DNA of 64,000 nucleotides. It comes from Selaginella moellendorffii. Lineage: Eukaryota > Streptophyta > Lycopodiopsida > Selaginellales > Selaginellaceae. Of this stretch, positions 33,278 through 44,330 are shown piece by piece. The translations under genes were made by a program, and so were the position numbers. Position 1 is the first letter of the stretch. Each line of letters starts with the position of its first letter. The notes under the pieces were generated by a model, which saw only the letters and a list, made by a program, of their open reading frames with translations, was not told where the DNA came from and did not search any database. The stretch covers positions 62,001 to 126,000 of the forward strand of contig NW_003314430.1 of the NCBI RefSeq assembly GCF_000143415.4, read 5' to 3'.

Positions 33278-34501
33278 TCACGATCTTGCCGGGCATGGCC
33301 GGAGGATCGCCCCCATGTCCGTCTTGTACGCCTGGCGGCACCCCGGGCATCGCCCATCATCCGACGCGATCCGGTGGTGGCAAAACAAGCACAGCCGGAA
33401 GCCACACGCGCAAGGCTGGAACGAGGAATCGGTGCTGTCCAGCTCCTCCGTGCAAATCGGGCAGCACGCCGGCCCCGCGCTCGCGGCCGCCGCCGCTACC
33501 GATCTCGCGAAGAAATCCCTGTGCCTGTTCGTCACCCACGCCGCTGGCGGCCGCGGCGGTGGCGACGGTACTCGTCGCTCCACTCCAGTCGGCCTGGGAA
33601 GCAGCGGCGGTAGCGAGCTCGGGGTGATGATCCTGGGAAGGCTGGCCGGACGGAACGTATCCTCAACCTTCCAAGCTGCGACGGCGGCTGGCGGAGAGTT
33701 CCTGGCGTCCTGGTGGCGGATCATCCTGTCGTCCCTGTGCCTGTTCACCACCATCGCCACCTTTTCCTTCTCGGCCGGATCCTTGTTGAGATTCATCTGG
33801 GAGTCGAGAGCGTCGGCCGCGGCCTCCCAATCCTCCTCCTCCTCCTCCTCTCCCCCATCCTTTCCTTTCTCTCCACCGAGAACTTTGTCACAGTCCCCGG
33901 AAGCTTTGTTCTTGCTCTTGCTCTTGCCTTTCCTGCCAGATCTTCTCTTCCCTCCCTTGCTGCTCATGTCGGGAGGATCCAACACCACGCCCCTCTGACT
34001 AGAGCAAGAAATGGATGATTTACTTACACTCGAGTTAAAATTACAGGAGAGGAGGTCGAGCGGCCCACCGTCGCACAGATCGTCGTGGTTGATCACGCAC
34101 GACTCGGCGTCACTGTCGCCTCCGGTGCTCGATCCGTGGAGGTGCTGCTCCTCGCCCAACTTGGGCGATGGGCTCTCAAGCACGGAATTCGGAGACAAGC
34201 TCGCCACAAGCTTCCCTACACAGAAAAAAAAGGGGGAAAAACCATTCACTCCATCCATCCATCGCGGGCGAGAAAGGAAGAAAAAGTCTGTGTCGCCTAC
34301 CTTGAGAGAGCCATTGCTCGCGCCGGGCATCCAGCTTGAACTGCTTGAGCTTGGCGTTCCTGTTCACCTGCGCAGGGAAGGAAGGAGACCATGAATTAGG
34401 GTTTAGAGGAAACCGTGGGAGCGCTGCCAAATCCTTACCCTCTTTCGCTTGCTGGCGTCGCGGGCGAGGAGCGATTCCAAGGGGAGCTGGCTCGCGTCCA
34501 T
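33278..34501 (-). CDS. RING finger protein, Not4-type C4C4 RING at the C-terminus
   Basis: Three exons on the minus strand, 34501-34439, 34367-34301 and 34215-33278, give 355 residues. The N-terminus is polar. The middle is basic then acidic (KGKSKSKNK, GGEEEEEEDWEAAADALDSQ). The C-terminal RING reads CCPICTEEL, CACGFRLCLFCHHRI and CPGCRQAY, the all-Cys pattern of CNOT4/Not4 RINGs, which are E3 ligases of the CCR4-NOT complex. Unlike Not4 itself, the RING is C-terminal and no RRM follows, so this is a plant-specific relative. A 29-base GT...AG stretch at 33999-34027 is read through because removing it would break the frame. Confidence 0.85.
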
Positions 34502-34908
34502 GGCGATGGCGATGGAGCTGGAAGAAGAGATTTTCGCGATTTTGTTGGAAAGAGAGAAAGGGTAGGAAGGAAGAAGGAGATATCAAATAGTATAACGAAA
34601 AAGCACGGCCGCGGCGGCGAAGAGCCCACTGATGATTTAACGGAGGAGGAAGACGACACGCCAAACCGGATTGGACGGCCAGGATTGCTTCCGTTTGACC
34701 GAAGCAAGCTCCGAGCCGACGAAGCATTCTCTGACACGTGGCATCATCGTATATGTTCTTTTTCTTGGCGAGTTGGGTGTTCTATACCTGACAGGGGAAG
34801 AAATTAGATTAACGGATATAAAAGAAAGTGCCGTTACTCGCAGGAAAGTCAATACAGGAATATACCTCCTTCACTGGAACTTGAAATTAGGGCTCTAGCG
34901 CAGCAGGC
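34502..34908. promoter_or_regulatory. Bidirectional promoter region
   Basis: The start codons of the RING gene (minus) and the GT47 gene (plus) are 408 bp apart. TATAAAA is at 34817-34823 for the plus-strand gene. The GACACGTGGC stretch near 34732-34741 contains an ACGT core of the G-box type. No TATA box is clear for the minus-strand gene. Confidence 0.55.
34817..34823 (+). promoter_or_regulatory. TATA box of the GT47 gene
   Basis: GGATATAAAAG lies about 86 bp upstream of the ATG at 34909, a typical distance for a leader of 50-60 bases. Confidence 0.65.
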
Positions 34909-36759
34909 ATGGTGATCTTGCGGCGGATGCGCACGCTTCTCTTTCCACCCTTCCTGGCACTCTTGGCGATCATCTTCTGGAGCGCCTCTCTTCAGATCCC
35001 GAGCGCCTCTGTTCTCGATTTGGAGTGTCTCGTGTGTCATGGCGTCAATGTCGTCAAAAATCCATTGTGGCAATTGCGCGCGCTCAGCTTCGACAGGGAT
35101 CCGCCCAAGCAGCGATCCGAGAGCGAGATCGTGGTAGCCAGCGACAGCGTAACAGGGCTGCCAAGTCTAGATGATCAAGATCGCGTCTTTCAGCTGGAAA
35201 TTCCTTCTGCTTCTACGACGGCATCAGCTGATTTGGAAGGCGGCGAAGATGAGATTGACAAACAAAAGGAGATTGGCGAATTCTTCCAGGAGCTCCAAAG
35301 GAATTCATCGTCCACTATAGCCGATCGTAACAGCACTCTTGAAGATTCCAGCCAAGCAGGGGAGAGGCCGCTACAACCGCCCAACGATCCATCAATAGCT
35401 CGAAACGCTTCCATTAATCCCCCTTCTATAAGTTCCTTGACAGCTGATGATCAAGAGGGGAAGCGTGCGATCGAAGAGGTGGAGCGACTTATGCAATTCT
35501 TGCGAAGATCAGGATCAGGCCAGGTAAAGAAGTCTCCACAGGATTGCCAGGGAAGAAACGTCTATGTCTACGATCTTCCACCCAAATTCAACACGGATCT
35601 CCTCAAGCAATGTGAAACTCTGCTGCCATGGATGAGCATGTGTGATTTCGTCCGCAATTCGGGAATGGGTCTTCCAGTTTCGATCGACGCCGCTCGCGAT
35701 TTCCTCACTCCTCGCGGATCTTGGTTCAAGACACACCAGTACGCGCTGGAGATGATCTTCCACGCCCGGATCCTCGACTACTCCTGCCGGGTGCTCGATC
35801 CATCCCTCGCCGACGTGTTCTACGTGCCCTACTACGCCGGCCTGGACGTGATGCGATGGAATTTCGTGCCCAACGTGAGCAGCGCACAGAGCGACGTGTT
35901 GGGCGACGAGCTCATGACATGGCTGATTCAGCAGCCGTCCACGTGGAAAACGGGCGACCGACGTGACCATGTCATAGCCCTGGGAAAAATCTCCTGGGAT
36001 TTTAGGCGTATGACATCGGACGCAAAATGGGGGAGTAATCTCCTCGCGCGCGCGGACATGGCCAACGTCACCAAGCTTCTCATCGAGCGCCACCCCTGGC
36101 ACCCCAATGACGTGGGCGTGCCACATCCCACCTTCTTCCACCCGGGTTCCGACGTGGACATCACGACGTGGCAGGCTCGCGTGCTCAGGGACGACGTCCG
36201 GCCGAGCCTCGTCGCCTTCGCTGGCCAGCCCAGGCCCGGGCAGGGCGGGAGCATCCGTGGGGAGCTGATACGGCAGTGTACGGCTCGCTCGGACCTGTGC
36301 CGGACCTTGGACTGCGGCTCCGGGGCTTGCTTTGGTCCCGAGGCGACTCTAGGTCTGTTTTTAGTCTCGGATTTTTGCCTCCAGCCAGTTGGCGACAGCC
36401 CGACCCGGAGATCGGTGTTTGATTCGCTGCTGGCCGGCTGCATTCCGGTTTTTTTCGACCCCTTCACGGCCTACTACCAGTATCCATGGCATCTTCCGTC
36501 AAATGGTAGCGCATATTCTGTTATGATCGCGGCAGATTCTGTTACCGACGTGGATATCGTGGGCGAGCTCCAGAAGATTCCATTCGCACGGAGGAAGGAG
36601 ATGCGGCATTTCATTGTCCACGAGATTCTCCCCGGGATCGTCTACGCGCAGCCGGGATCCAAACTGGAGAAATTCGAGGACGCCTTCGACGTTGCCATGA
36701 GAAACGTGATTGCCAGGGTCGCTTCGAGAGAGGTTTACGATTCCAGCGAGCTCAGATGA
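34909..36759 (+). CDS. GT47 exostosin glycosyltransferase, MUR3-like
   Basis: The intronless gene encodes 616 residues. A short cytosolic tail and one membrane anchor (residues about 9-28) fit a type II Golgi protein. A polar stem to about residue 200 precedes the exostosin domain. Signatures include NVYVYDLPPKFN, ADVFYVPYYAGLDVMRW, HPWHPNDVGVPHPTFFHPGS, DFCLQPVGDSPTRRSVFDSL and GCIPVFFDPFTAYYQYPWHL. These match clade A of GT47, which includes MUR3/KATAMARI1 xyloglucan galactosyltransferases. The precise acceptor sugar cannot be told from sequence alone. Confidence 0.92.
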   Translation: MVILRRMRTLLFPPFLALLAIIFWSASLQIPSASVLDLECLVCHGVNVVKNPLWQLRALSFDRDPPKQRSESEIVVASDSVTGLPSLDDQDRVFQLEIPSASTTASADLEGGEDEIDKQKEIGEFFQELQRNSSSTIADRNSTLEDSSQAGERPLQPPNDPSIARNASINPPSISSLTADDQEGKRAIEEVERLMQFLRRSGSGQVKKSPQDCQGRNVYVYDLPPKFNTDLLKQCETLLPWMSMCDFVRNSGMGLPVSIDAARDFLTPRGSWFKTHQYALEMIFHARILDYSCRVLDPSLADVFYVPYYAGLDVMRWNFVPNVSSAQSDVLGDELMTWLIQQPSTWKTGDRRDHVIALGKISWDFRRMTSDAKWGSNLLARADMANVTKLLIERHPWHPNDVGVPHPTFFHPGSDVDITTWQARVLRDDVRPSLVAFAGQPRPGQGGSIRGELIRQCTARSDLCRTLDCGSGACFGPEATLGLFLVSDFCLQPVGDSPTRRSVFDSLLAGCIPVFFDPFTAYYQYPWHLPSNGSAYSVMIAADSVTDVDIVGELQKIPFARRKEMRHFIVHEILPGIVYAQPGSKLEKFEDAFDVAMRNVIARVASREVYDSSELR

Positions 36760-37096
36760 TCGATCACCCAAAGTTTGCTTGTTGTATAGATTTATACACA
36801 CAATTGACACACACACGACACATTCTTTTATATCTCTTTCTTCACGGCAGCAAACGCAAATGGTGTTCCACATAAGACTTATACAAAGAGTTCTTCCGTT
36901 CTCACATCATCTTTGTTTTTGCTATCCATCTTGGACGGCTCATAAATTAATCCTTGAGGACTCGAATGGGAAGTAGAAGAACGATGAACCACGGGTTGAT
37001 CCATCCATCCCTTTGTCGCCTCCATCACTCCCGCAGCCCGAGCTCGAGCTCTAAAGCCAGGCCGCGGTTTGCTGGATGCTACAACTCCCATTCACT
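36760..37096. other. Space between converging genes
   Basis: About 340 bases hold the 3' ends of the GT47 gene (plus) and DI19 (minus). A CACACACACGACACA tract is present near 36800. No gene was seen. Confidence 0.6.
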
Positions 37097-38068
37097 TCAT
37101 GCCTCGGCCCAGAGCGTGGAGAGGAAGAGCTGTCGAACGAACTTTGATCGAACGCTTGCCTCTTCCAGCTTCTGCTCTCTCTCTTCGGCCGTGAGGGAGC
37201 ATTCAGCACTGTTAAGATCCAAAAAAATCGCAACTTGATCAGCAACTGCTGCGAGAAATCACTTTCGTATACAAAGACATACCTTAGCTCGGCTGGAGCT
37301 GTGGAAGTAGCAAGAGAAACCGAATCCGAGTTATCCAAGCTCAGCTTGGAAGAATCGTCAATCTCGGATATGGGCATGTTACAGACAAGCGTGGACAAGA
37401 AGAGATCCGGAATTCCAGATCCTGTCCTTGCCGGAGAGCACGCTCCCAGGAGAGCCTGCAAGTGTGCTTGATTCATGTCCTTCCCACTGAAGGGAAATCC
37501 GGAATGGGACGTGATTCCCGGCCTCCTAAACTTGCGACGCCTCTGAAAGTAAGCTTCTCGTCAAGGATAATACAAACGAGGAACCGGAACAAAGATAAGA
37601 AAACCAACTTTTTCAAAGGATATCTTGAAGAGATTTCCGTGATGAACTGTGATATGGCTGATCATGTCCTTCCCGACTTTGGCAGCACACACGGGACACA
37701 GCTATAGACACAGAAACGCAAAGAATCAAAATCCACGAAGGAAGAAGAAGAAGAAAAAGAGAATTTTCTTACCACAGGTCTTGATTCGGAGAAATGCTCG
37801 TCCTCCAGGTGAGAACACAGAGAGAGCAAGTCCAATCCCTCGAAACAGTATGGACAAGCAAAATCCGGTCTCAGTTCCTCATCGCCCTCCACATCATCCA
37901 CAGTGAAGTGCTGATCTGCATTGCGAGCGCAGAAAACCAATGTAACACCCACGAAAAAATTCGATAGTGGAAAAGGAGGAGAAGAGAGCTCTATAGCTTA
38001 CCCAGCATCGAATGAACGGCGTACTGGCGCTTAGAGAGCAAGCGAGCTGCCCACATATCGCCCTCCAT
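37097..38068 (-). CDS. DI19: DI19-type drought-induced zinc finger protein
   Basis: DI19 proteins are small nuclear zinc-finger proteins of stress signalling; some are transcription factors phosphorylated by CPKs. Exons on the minus strand are 38068-38002, 37915-37773, 37701-37624, 37548-37283 and 37208-37097, giving 221 residues. The core is DEELRPDFACPYCFEGLDLL, SHLEDEHF, then CPVCAAKVGKDMISHITVHH. NLFKFQRRRKFRRPG follows as the basic nuclear signal. The C-terminal DI19_C region ends in FVRQLFLSTLWAEA. Intron 3 is of the U12 AT-AC type (see 37549-37623); using it keeps LFK joined to FQRRRK, as the family requires. Confidence 0.93.
37549..37623 (-). other. U12-type AT-AC intron in DI19
   Basis: On the minus strand the intron begins ATATCCTTT, the exact U12 donor consensus. 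It contains TATCCTTGAC, close to the U12 branch-site consensus, with the branch A 11-12 bases before the AC acceptor. Length is 75 bp. No GT-AG choice at this site keeps the conserved protein. Confidence 0.9.
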
Positions 38069-38472
38069 GCTTGCTTCCACGGCGAATGCGGCCGAACGGC
38101 GACGAGCACCTCAAAACCCTGGTCAATCCCGGCCCGCCGCTGCAACCACACACGATTCTTGCGACGGCCGCGCACACGAGAGGAATCGCGACATACCGGA
38201 GGGGGGAAATCGACAATGCCGCCGCGGCGTCGCTATCTGGGCGCACACAAGCTTCCCTCTTGTGTGGCTATGGCGTCCCCGAACCTGGACTGGGATCCCA
38301 GACCTAGAATCCCGAACCTGCGGTTACCGTGCCACGCGGCCGCGGCGATCTTTCCATTTTGCAACCGCAAAAAATTATAAGGCTATCATAGACACGTGGC
38401 GCAGAGCCATTGGCAGCAGTGGTTGACTTTGCCGTGGGCGAACAGGGTAAAAACGCGGCATTACTTTCTCTT
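38069..38472. promoter_or_regulatory. DI19 upstream region
   Basis: About 400 bases between the DI19 start and the GOS1 stop, both on the minus strand. An ACACGTGGC element near 38392-38400 has the ABRE/G-box core ACACGTGGC, which fits drought-linked control of DI19, though this is inference. Open frames here show no domain. Confidence 0.45.
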
Positions 38473-39350
38473 TCACTTGGAAATCCAGTAAAGGAACATC
38501 AAGAAAGTGCAAACTGAAATCACGGCTGACAAGATCAATGTGTCCTGGTTTTTTTTTCTTCGAATCGCAACTAGAACATGGTTCACCTGGAAAGCACGCA
38601 TCAAAAAAGGATTTTTTTTTATCCCCACACTGATCGATCTGCGAACTTCTTACCGACGGTAGAATGGATCCTACGTTGTTGATCTTGAATCCGATCGTTC
38701 CAAACAAGCTTCGCTGCGTGGACAGCGCGCTGAGAGCTGCGTGTGCTTGATTCACGACCGAGTCTATCTGAGAACCAAGTCACTGTAAGAAAAAAGAAGT
38801 AACTTTGTCTAGATCTTAGAAGAACCTGAGCAGTAGATCTCTGGATGGAGCTCCTCTCTTGCACAAGGGGATCAACTTCCAATCTTCTCTCCGATGGCGA
38901 TCGAAAAGAGTGGAGCAATTCGGCGTGCTCGCGATTGTCTTTGGCAATAGCTCGTTTCCTCTTAAACTCCTGCGAGAGCTCTCACTATGTCAAAGGAGAA
39001 AAGAAAGTTCTTTCTCATACATTTTCTTACCTGGACGAACTCGTGAGAGATGTTTAGATGGCGTGCCAAGGTATGAGAAACAATGTCAGAACCGATCGCT
39101 GACATCAAAGACTGCATACTCGAATTGATTTGCTGGAGTTGCTTGAGCAGCCTCTCGATCTCCGCTTCACAATCCTCCCCCGACTGATCTGGCCGCCCAA
39201 AACTCGCGAGCTTCGCATCGATCTCGTTCTCCAGCCTTCGCGCCTGGCATTAAACCCTTAGAGAGAATGCTCACGGATCAAGCGCCCATTGCTCACCTGC
39301 TTGCGGAGATCGTCCCATCCGACTCCGGCGAAGCTCGGATCCACCGCCAT
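38473..39350 (-). CDS. GOS1: Golgi v/t-SNARE GOS1 (GOS11/GOS12 homologue)
   Basis: GOS1 is a Qb-SNARE acting in traffic within the Golgi. Exons on the minus strand are 39350-39297, 39243-39031, 38969-38826, 38767-38654 and 38586-38473, all in phase 0, giving 212 residues. Signatures are WDDLRKQARRLENEIDAKL, LLKQLQQINSSMQ, SHTLARH, and the SNARE motif with IDSVVNQAHAALSALSTQRS and FGTIGFKINNVGSILPSVN. The C-terminal anchor ILSAVISVCTFLMFLYWISK ends the protein. Length agrees with the family (about 220). It is divergent from the GT61 gene, 235 bp between ATGs. Confidence 0.95.
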
Positions 39351-39584
39351 TTTCTTTCTTCTTCTTCCTCACGAACCCTAATTGGAAGCCCTAGTCAGTG
39401 ACAAAAAGGAGAAGATACCAAAATTTCAAATTCAAATTCAAACCATTCGCGGCAATCGATCGATCAATGAACGCCTCCAAGAACGAAAAAGATCTCTCTC
39501 CCGTGAAACTCGAGTGGGTCCTCAAATCGATCGTGAGCTTTTTTTTCTCGGAAATTCAACGTGATCCCACGTAGCTCACTCACG

Positions 39585-41040
39585 ATGGGTATATCTTTGA
39601 GCGCTCGCGCGATCTCCCGAAGGATGGCGAGATGGAGCAGCAAAGAAGATTGGGACAAACAACGCCAGCGCCAAATCCAAAACCTGTTCCTCACGGTTCT
39701 GTGCCTCAGCCTCGCGGTTCTTCTCATCGCTGTGCCTCGGGAATACAGAACAACGCAGACCTTCTCGAGTAAGAGCTATAACTTTTGACAGAGATTCTTG
39801 GCTTACTTGTGATCGAGCAGGAGCGAGCGAAAGGATCGAATCCACAGGTAAGTCCGGTGCTACGTCGAAGAAAACCGTGGAGGATGGTGTTGCCTGTGAT
39901 CTTTCAAACTATCGCACAGCAGTGTGTCGCCTCGCTGGTGATCTGAGAATCAGGGGCAGCACGGTGACACTGTTTAGTCCTAGCAACACCGACGAGGAGA
40001 TCCTCGTCCAAAAGATCAAGCCATACCCGAGAAAGTGGCAGAAGCAGCTCCTCGAGAAGATTAGCGAGGTGACGATCAAAGTGAGAAGATCCAGCTCCAG
40101 CGCTCCACAGCACCAGTGTGATGTCAACCACACGCAAGCCGCCATGATCTTCTCGACTGGAGGCTACACCGGAAGTGTCTACCACGACTTTAACGATGGT
40201 CTCATCCCCATCTATATCACCTCGCACGGATTCCAGGGCGAGGTTGTGTTCTTCGTCTCCGAGTTTCAGCCGTGGTGGATGAAGAAGTACGGTAACATTG
40301 TCAAGCAGATGACCAAGTACCCCGTCCAAGACTTTTCCAGCGACTCCGCGCAGCACCGCGTCCACTGCTTCCCCAAAGTCGTGGTCGGTTTGGACATCCA
40401 CGACGAGCTTGCCATCAATGCCGCAAAGATGTCGCATGGAAAGTCCATCCGAGACTTCCAATCCATCCTCAGTACTGCCTTCTCGGCCTCGGCCAGTCGG
40501 ACCAAAGTTCCACGCACCAGGCCGAAGCTCGTCTTCATCACTCGGCGAAGAACTCGGGTTGTCACCAACGAGGAAGAAGTGGTCCAGCTTGCGGAGAGAG
40601 CTGGATTTGACGTCGAGGCTCTGGAACCCGGATTCAACCACGAGATGGCCAATCTTTACGGGATCATACAGTCGGCCGACGTTCTTCTCGGTGTCCATGG
40701 AGCAGCAATGACACACCTGCTGTTTATGCGACCGGGATCACTTCTCCTCCAAATCGTTCCACTTGGAACCAAGAGCCCGTCTCGGTCGTTCTATGGAAAC
40801 CCGGCCATGAAAGCTGGTATGCAGTATATGGAGTATATCGTCGAAGCCAGTGAGAGCAGCCTGTTGAAACGCTTTGGACAGAACCACTCCGTGATAGTGA
40901 GTCCTCCAGAGAATCCAGGATCGTCTTCCGGGTGGAGCGATATGAAGAAGATTTATCTCGACAAGCAGAACGTTACGATCTCGCTTTCGAGGTTCGAGCC
41001 AGTTCTTCGAGAAGCCTTTGAGAAAATCTCATCTCTGTGA
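39585..41040 (+). CDS. GT61 family glycosyltransferase
   Basis: GT61 enzymes add xylose, arabinose or GlcNAc to glycans in the Golgi, for example on xylan or N-glycans. Exons 39585-39768 and 39821-41040 give 467 residues. The first exon encodes a basic cytosolic tail and a membrane anchor (NLFLTVLCLSLAVLLIAVP). The catalytic region includes MIFSTGGYTGSVYHDFNDGL, FVSEFQPWWMKKY, HCFPKVVVGL and the family signature GVHGAAMTHLLFMRPG. The protein looks complete. Acceptor specificity cannot be read from the sequence. Confidence 0.93.
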
Positions 41041-41121
41041 CCGACGTGGATCCGGCAGCGCAGCATGTAAAGAAAGTTCTTCCCCTCGGAGTGGTTTGTG
41101 ATGAGTTTTCGTTTCTTCCAG

Positions 41122-42993
41122 CTAGCCAGCGTTGATGATCCCAGCTAGAACAACATACGGAGCTGCCTTCTGCGGATTGAGATGAGAGACCAACTTCGTT
41201 CCTCGGCCCCGATCACTCTGGAGCTTGCAAGAACTCAGCAGAGCTGTCCACTGGCCGGTACCGGGAATGAACGGCATGCTTCCGATGAGATCTTCCGCCT
41301 CGTTGAGCTCTCCTGCTCGTCCCAAAATGTCGATCATCAGACCGTAATGCTCCCTCGCGGGATTCACTCCATGGTCGCCAACCATGGAGCTAAAGCACCA
41401 CAACGCGTCTCTCAGCACCCCAGAGTGAGTGAAACCACTCAGTGTACTCATCATCGTCATGTCGTCGGGGTGGAACCCTTCCACCACCATTTGCAGCTCC
41501 AGATCTAGCGCCAACTTCCCTCTGCCCGAGTTTGAAAACACCGAGATGATCGTGTTCCAGGATGCCGTGTTCTTCGCAGGCGTTCGATCAAATATGAGCT
41601 TTGATGATCCGACATGGCCGTTGTGAGCGTAGGCAGCAGCCAGAGCGTTCCAGGAGACCACATCCGGCTCTGGAATCTGGTGAAAGAACTCCATCGTCTC
41701 CTTGAGGAACAATCCTTGAGAGAATCCCGTGAGCATCGCGTTCCAGGAGACCAAGCTGTGTAGAGGCATCGAATCAAACACCGTCTTGGCGCCGAGAGCA
41801 TCGTAGTGCTGTGCGAAAGCCGCGAGAAGAGCGTTCCAGGACGAGACATCCCACCTCGGCATGAGATCAAACAAAACTCTTGCCTTTTCCAGTTCCCCAT
41901 TGAAGGCATAGCCAGCGATCATCCCATTCCAGCTGACGATGTTCCTCTCTTGCATCTCGTGAAAGACCTCCTCCATCTTCCTCACTCGCCGAAAGCTCCC
42001 ATAGGCCGTGATGATCCCATTGCAAGAGATCACATCCCAAACAGGCATCCTCCAGAAGAGCTCCTCGGCGGAATCCAGATGCCCATTTTGGGCATACGCT
42101 GCGATCATCGCATTGAGCGCCACGACGTTGAAGCACGGGATCCTGGCGAAGATTTCTTCTGCCCTGGCGAGATTACCTCTGTCGGAGTAGGCGCTGAGCA
42201 CGGCACTGCTGGAGCACACATCCCACTCCGGCATCGCCTCGAAAGCCGCGATGGCGTCATCGATCTGGCCGCTGTGAGCGTAGCACCCGATTAGGGTATT
42301 CCAAGACACGATGTTCTTGAGCGGCATTGCATCGAACAGAGCCCTGGCGGCGTCGATCTCCCCGTTCCTGGCCAGCGCCTGGAACATCGCGGTGCTGGAC
42401 ACGACATTCCACTCGGGCATCGCATCGAAGAGCTCCTTGGCGAGGACGAATTGCCCGCTCTCCGAGTAGCCCTGGAGCAGCGATGTCCACGAGATGATGC
42501 TCCGGCACGGCATTCCGGAATCGAACAGGCCCTTGGCCTCGCCCAGATGGCCGTTGGATGCGAGCGCGTGGAGCATCGCATCGCGCGCCACGCTATTCCG
42601 GAATGCCATGGAATCGAAGAGATCCCTGGCCTCCTGCAAATGCCCAGCCTGGGAATATGCGACTAGCAGCGCGGTATCGGCCATCACATTCCTCTCCGGA
42701 ATCCTCTCCAGCAAATCCCGCGCTTCATCGACATGCCCATTCCGGGCATATGCGGTGATCATCATCGTCCACGAGAACTCGTTTGGGTTGTCAATGCCAT
42801 CGAAAACCCGGCGAGCGTTGGCCACACTCCCGCATTTGCCGAACATTTCAATGGCGAGATTGCGAAGGTAAGTGCTGCTGCGGCATCTGCTGGAGAGAAT
42901 CGAGGCAAAGATTGCATTTGCCCGGACGGGGTCATTTTCCACACCGCATTTCCTCAGTAGCAGCGCATACTTATCCTCGTCAACCAGGGACAT
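41122..42993 (-). CDS. Pentatricopeptide repeat protein, PLS type with partial E region
   Basis: Intronless frame of 623 residues from the ATG at 42993; upstream codons stay open but contain no ATG before an in-frame stop near 43077. PPR units run from about residue 30 to 590 (SWTMMITAYARNGHVDEA, SWNTLIGCYAHSGQ, SWNAMLTGFSQG). The end GQWTALLSSCKLQSD...APYVVLAGI is the beginning of an E motif, then the protein stops, so there is no DYW. It should bind organelle transcripts. It is the donor of the rearranged copy at 4847-5290. The stop is 82 bp from the GT61 stop. Confidence 0.9.
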   Translation of the reverse strand: MSLVDEDKYALLLRKCGVENDPVRANAIFASILSSRCRSSTYLRNLAIEMFGKCGSVANARRVFDGIDNPNEFSWTMMITAYARNGHVDEARDLLERIPERNVMADTALLVAYSQAGHLQEARDLFDSMAFRNSVARDAMLHALASNGHLGEAKGLFDSGMPCRSIISWTSLLQGYSESGQFVLAKELFDAMPEWNVVSSTAMFQALARNGEIDAARALFDAMPLKNIVSWNTLIGCYAHSGQIDDAIAAFEAMPEWDVCSSSAVLSAYSDRGNLARAEEIFARIPCFNVVALNAMIAAYAQNGHLDSAEELFWRMPVWDVISCNGIITAYGSFRRVRKMEEVFHEMQERNIVSWNGMIAGYAFNGELEKARVLFDLMPRWDVSSWNALLAAFAQHYDALGAKTVFDSMPLHSLVSWNAMLTGFSQGLFLKETMEFFHQIPEPDVVSWNALAAAYAHNGHVGSSKLIFDRTPAKNTASWNTIISVFSNSGRGKLALDLELQMVVEGFHPDDMTMMSTLSGFTHSGVLRDALWCFSSMVGDHGVNPAREHYGLMIDILGRAGELNEAEDLIGSMPFIPGTGQWTALLSSCKLQSDRGRGTKLVSHLNPQKAAPYVVLAGIINAG

Positions 42994-44330
42994 GAGAGTT
43001 CTAAACCGTGTTCCTTTTGCAAGTGGCAAATATGCCAAAAATTGTATAAATGTTAATATGTTCTGTTTTAGATCTTAGGGCGCCCACCTTGCTAGATTTA
43101 TTGCTGACCTTGTCAAAGGTCTAGCAAATGTACGAAGAACAACTTACTCGTGAACAGTCGTGTAAACAGTGGAGTGATAATGGAGAGATTTGGAATGATC
43201 CCAGCTCGGGGATCTTGGATCTTGGACCTTGGTGTTACGTACACGACAAGCGATGGGAATTTGTGGGCTTGGCCGTGCGTACGGAAGCAAAAGCAAAGTG
43301 TTTGATGCCTAATCGAAGATGATTCTTTCAATAGCCGAGCAAGGTGGCGGGGATCCATAAGTTGGCGCAAGTTTCCGAGGCGCGCAAGCTAGCATCGACG
43401 CTTCGTGGACACATGGACCGTATCAAACACTGCTCAAGATTTTTTTCCTCGCGAGTTACGTGGCACCACTCAAGCGCAGCACATCTAGATCTTCTGGAAG
43501 TTTAATTAACTCAGACACGAGCCATAGTTAATCTTTTATTAACGAACTAGAAATTAAACTAGAGGCTCGGGCATTTGGATTGGCCGCGACTGTGTTGCCA
43601 TTGCTCGAGTGACTTGATCAGAGTTTTCAAGGTTTTGTCGCGCTGATTATAGACGAGGTCTTTGTGTGGTGCTCACGGGTGACGTGACGTGACGGGCGGG
43701 ATCCTTGGGTTGCGACGGGCCACAAGCGCGTCAACGCTTCACAAGCACAGTGCCACCCGTCAATCTCCCAGCCACTCTACCTATATGGGCACGCATCACC
43801 CCCACCATTTCTCTTCGTCTCTCTCTCTCTCCTCTCTCGCGCTAGTTCTTCCTTGGCTTTTCTCGCGATCGGTGCCTTCTCTGGGCGATTCTCTTGAATC
43901 TGGCAGCTTAATGCTGCCGCGGGGACGATTCGCGAGCGCGCGAGCTTCCCGAAGATTCCACTCTAGGTCTGGCGGCGCTTTTCTTTCTTCGATCGAGCAT
44001 TGAGGTATGAATACCTTCTTGTGCTTGGATTTCTTCTCTCTTTCTCTCTCTCTCGTGCTAATTCTTGCTTTGGCTTTGTTTTCCAGAAGTTTTGTACCAG
44101 CGGCTAGCTTAGAGCTACATTATTTTTCTCCGCGTCCCGCGAAAACAGTGTTTTTTTCTTCTTCTTCTTCTTCTTCCTCTATTGCCTCTTTTGTGGAAAA
44201 TAACAAAAGAGTCCGTTTTGTGGGTGCGACTTTGTGGATCATTGACTCTGGGTGGAGATCAAACTTATCCCTTGTGCAAGTGTCTTACATTTTCTTTCCC
44301 AAAAAGGCTTCCAAGTTCCAAGCACACACC
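42994..44330. promoter_or_regulatory. Promoters and 5' UTR of PPR and BRO1-domain genes
   Basis: About 1.3 kb between divergent start codons. A TATATGG motif at 43782-43788 is followed by a CT-rich tract (TCTCTCTCTCTC near 43829-43840), a common plant core promoter arrangement for the plus-strand gene. The 5' UTR probably contains an intron beginning GAG|GTATGAATAC at about 44003 and ending before 44310. Short open frames show no domain. Confidence 0.45.

Noticed and set aside
33999-34027. 29-base GT...AG stretch in the RING gene
   Set aside because: Shorter than other introns here, and removing it breaks the frame of the conserved RING.
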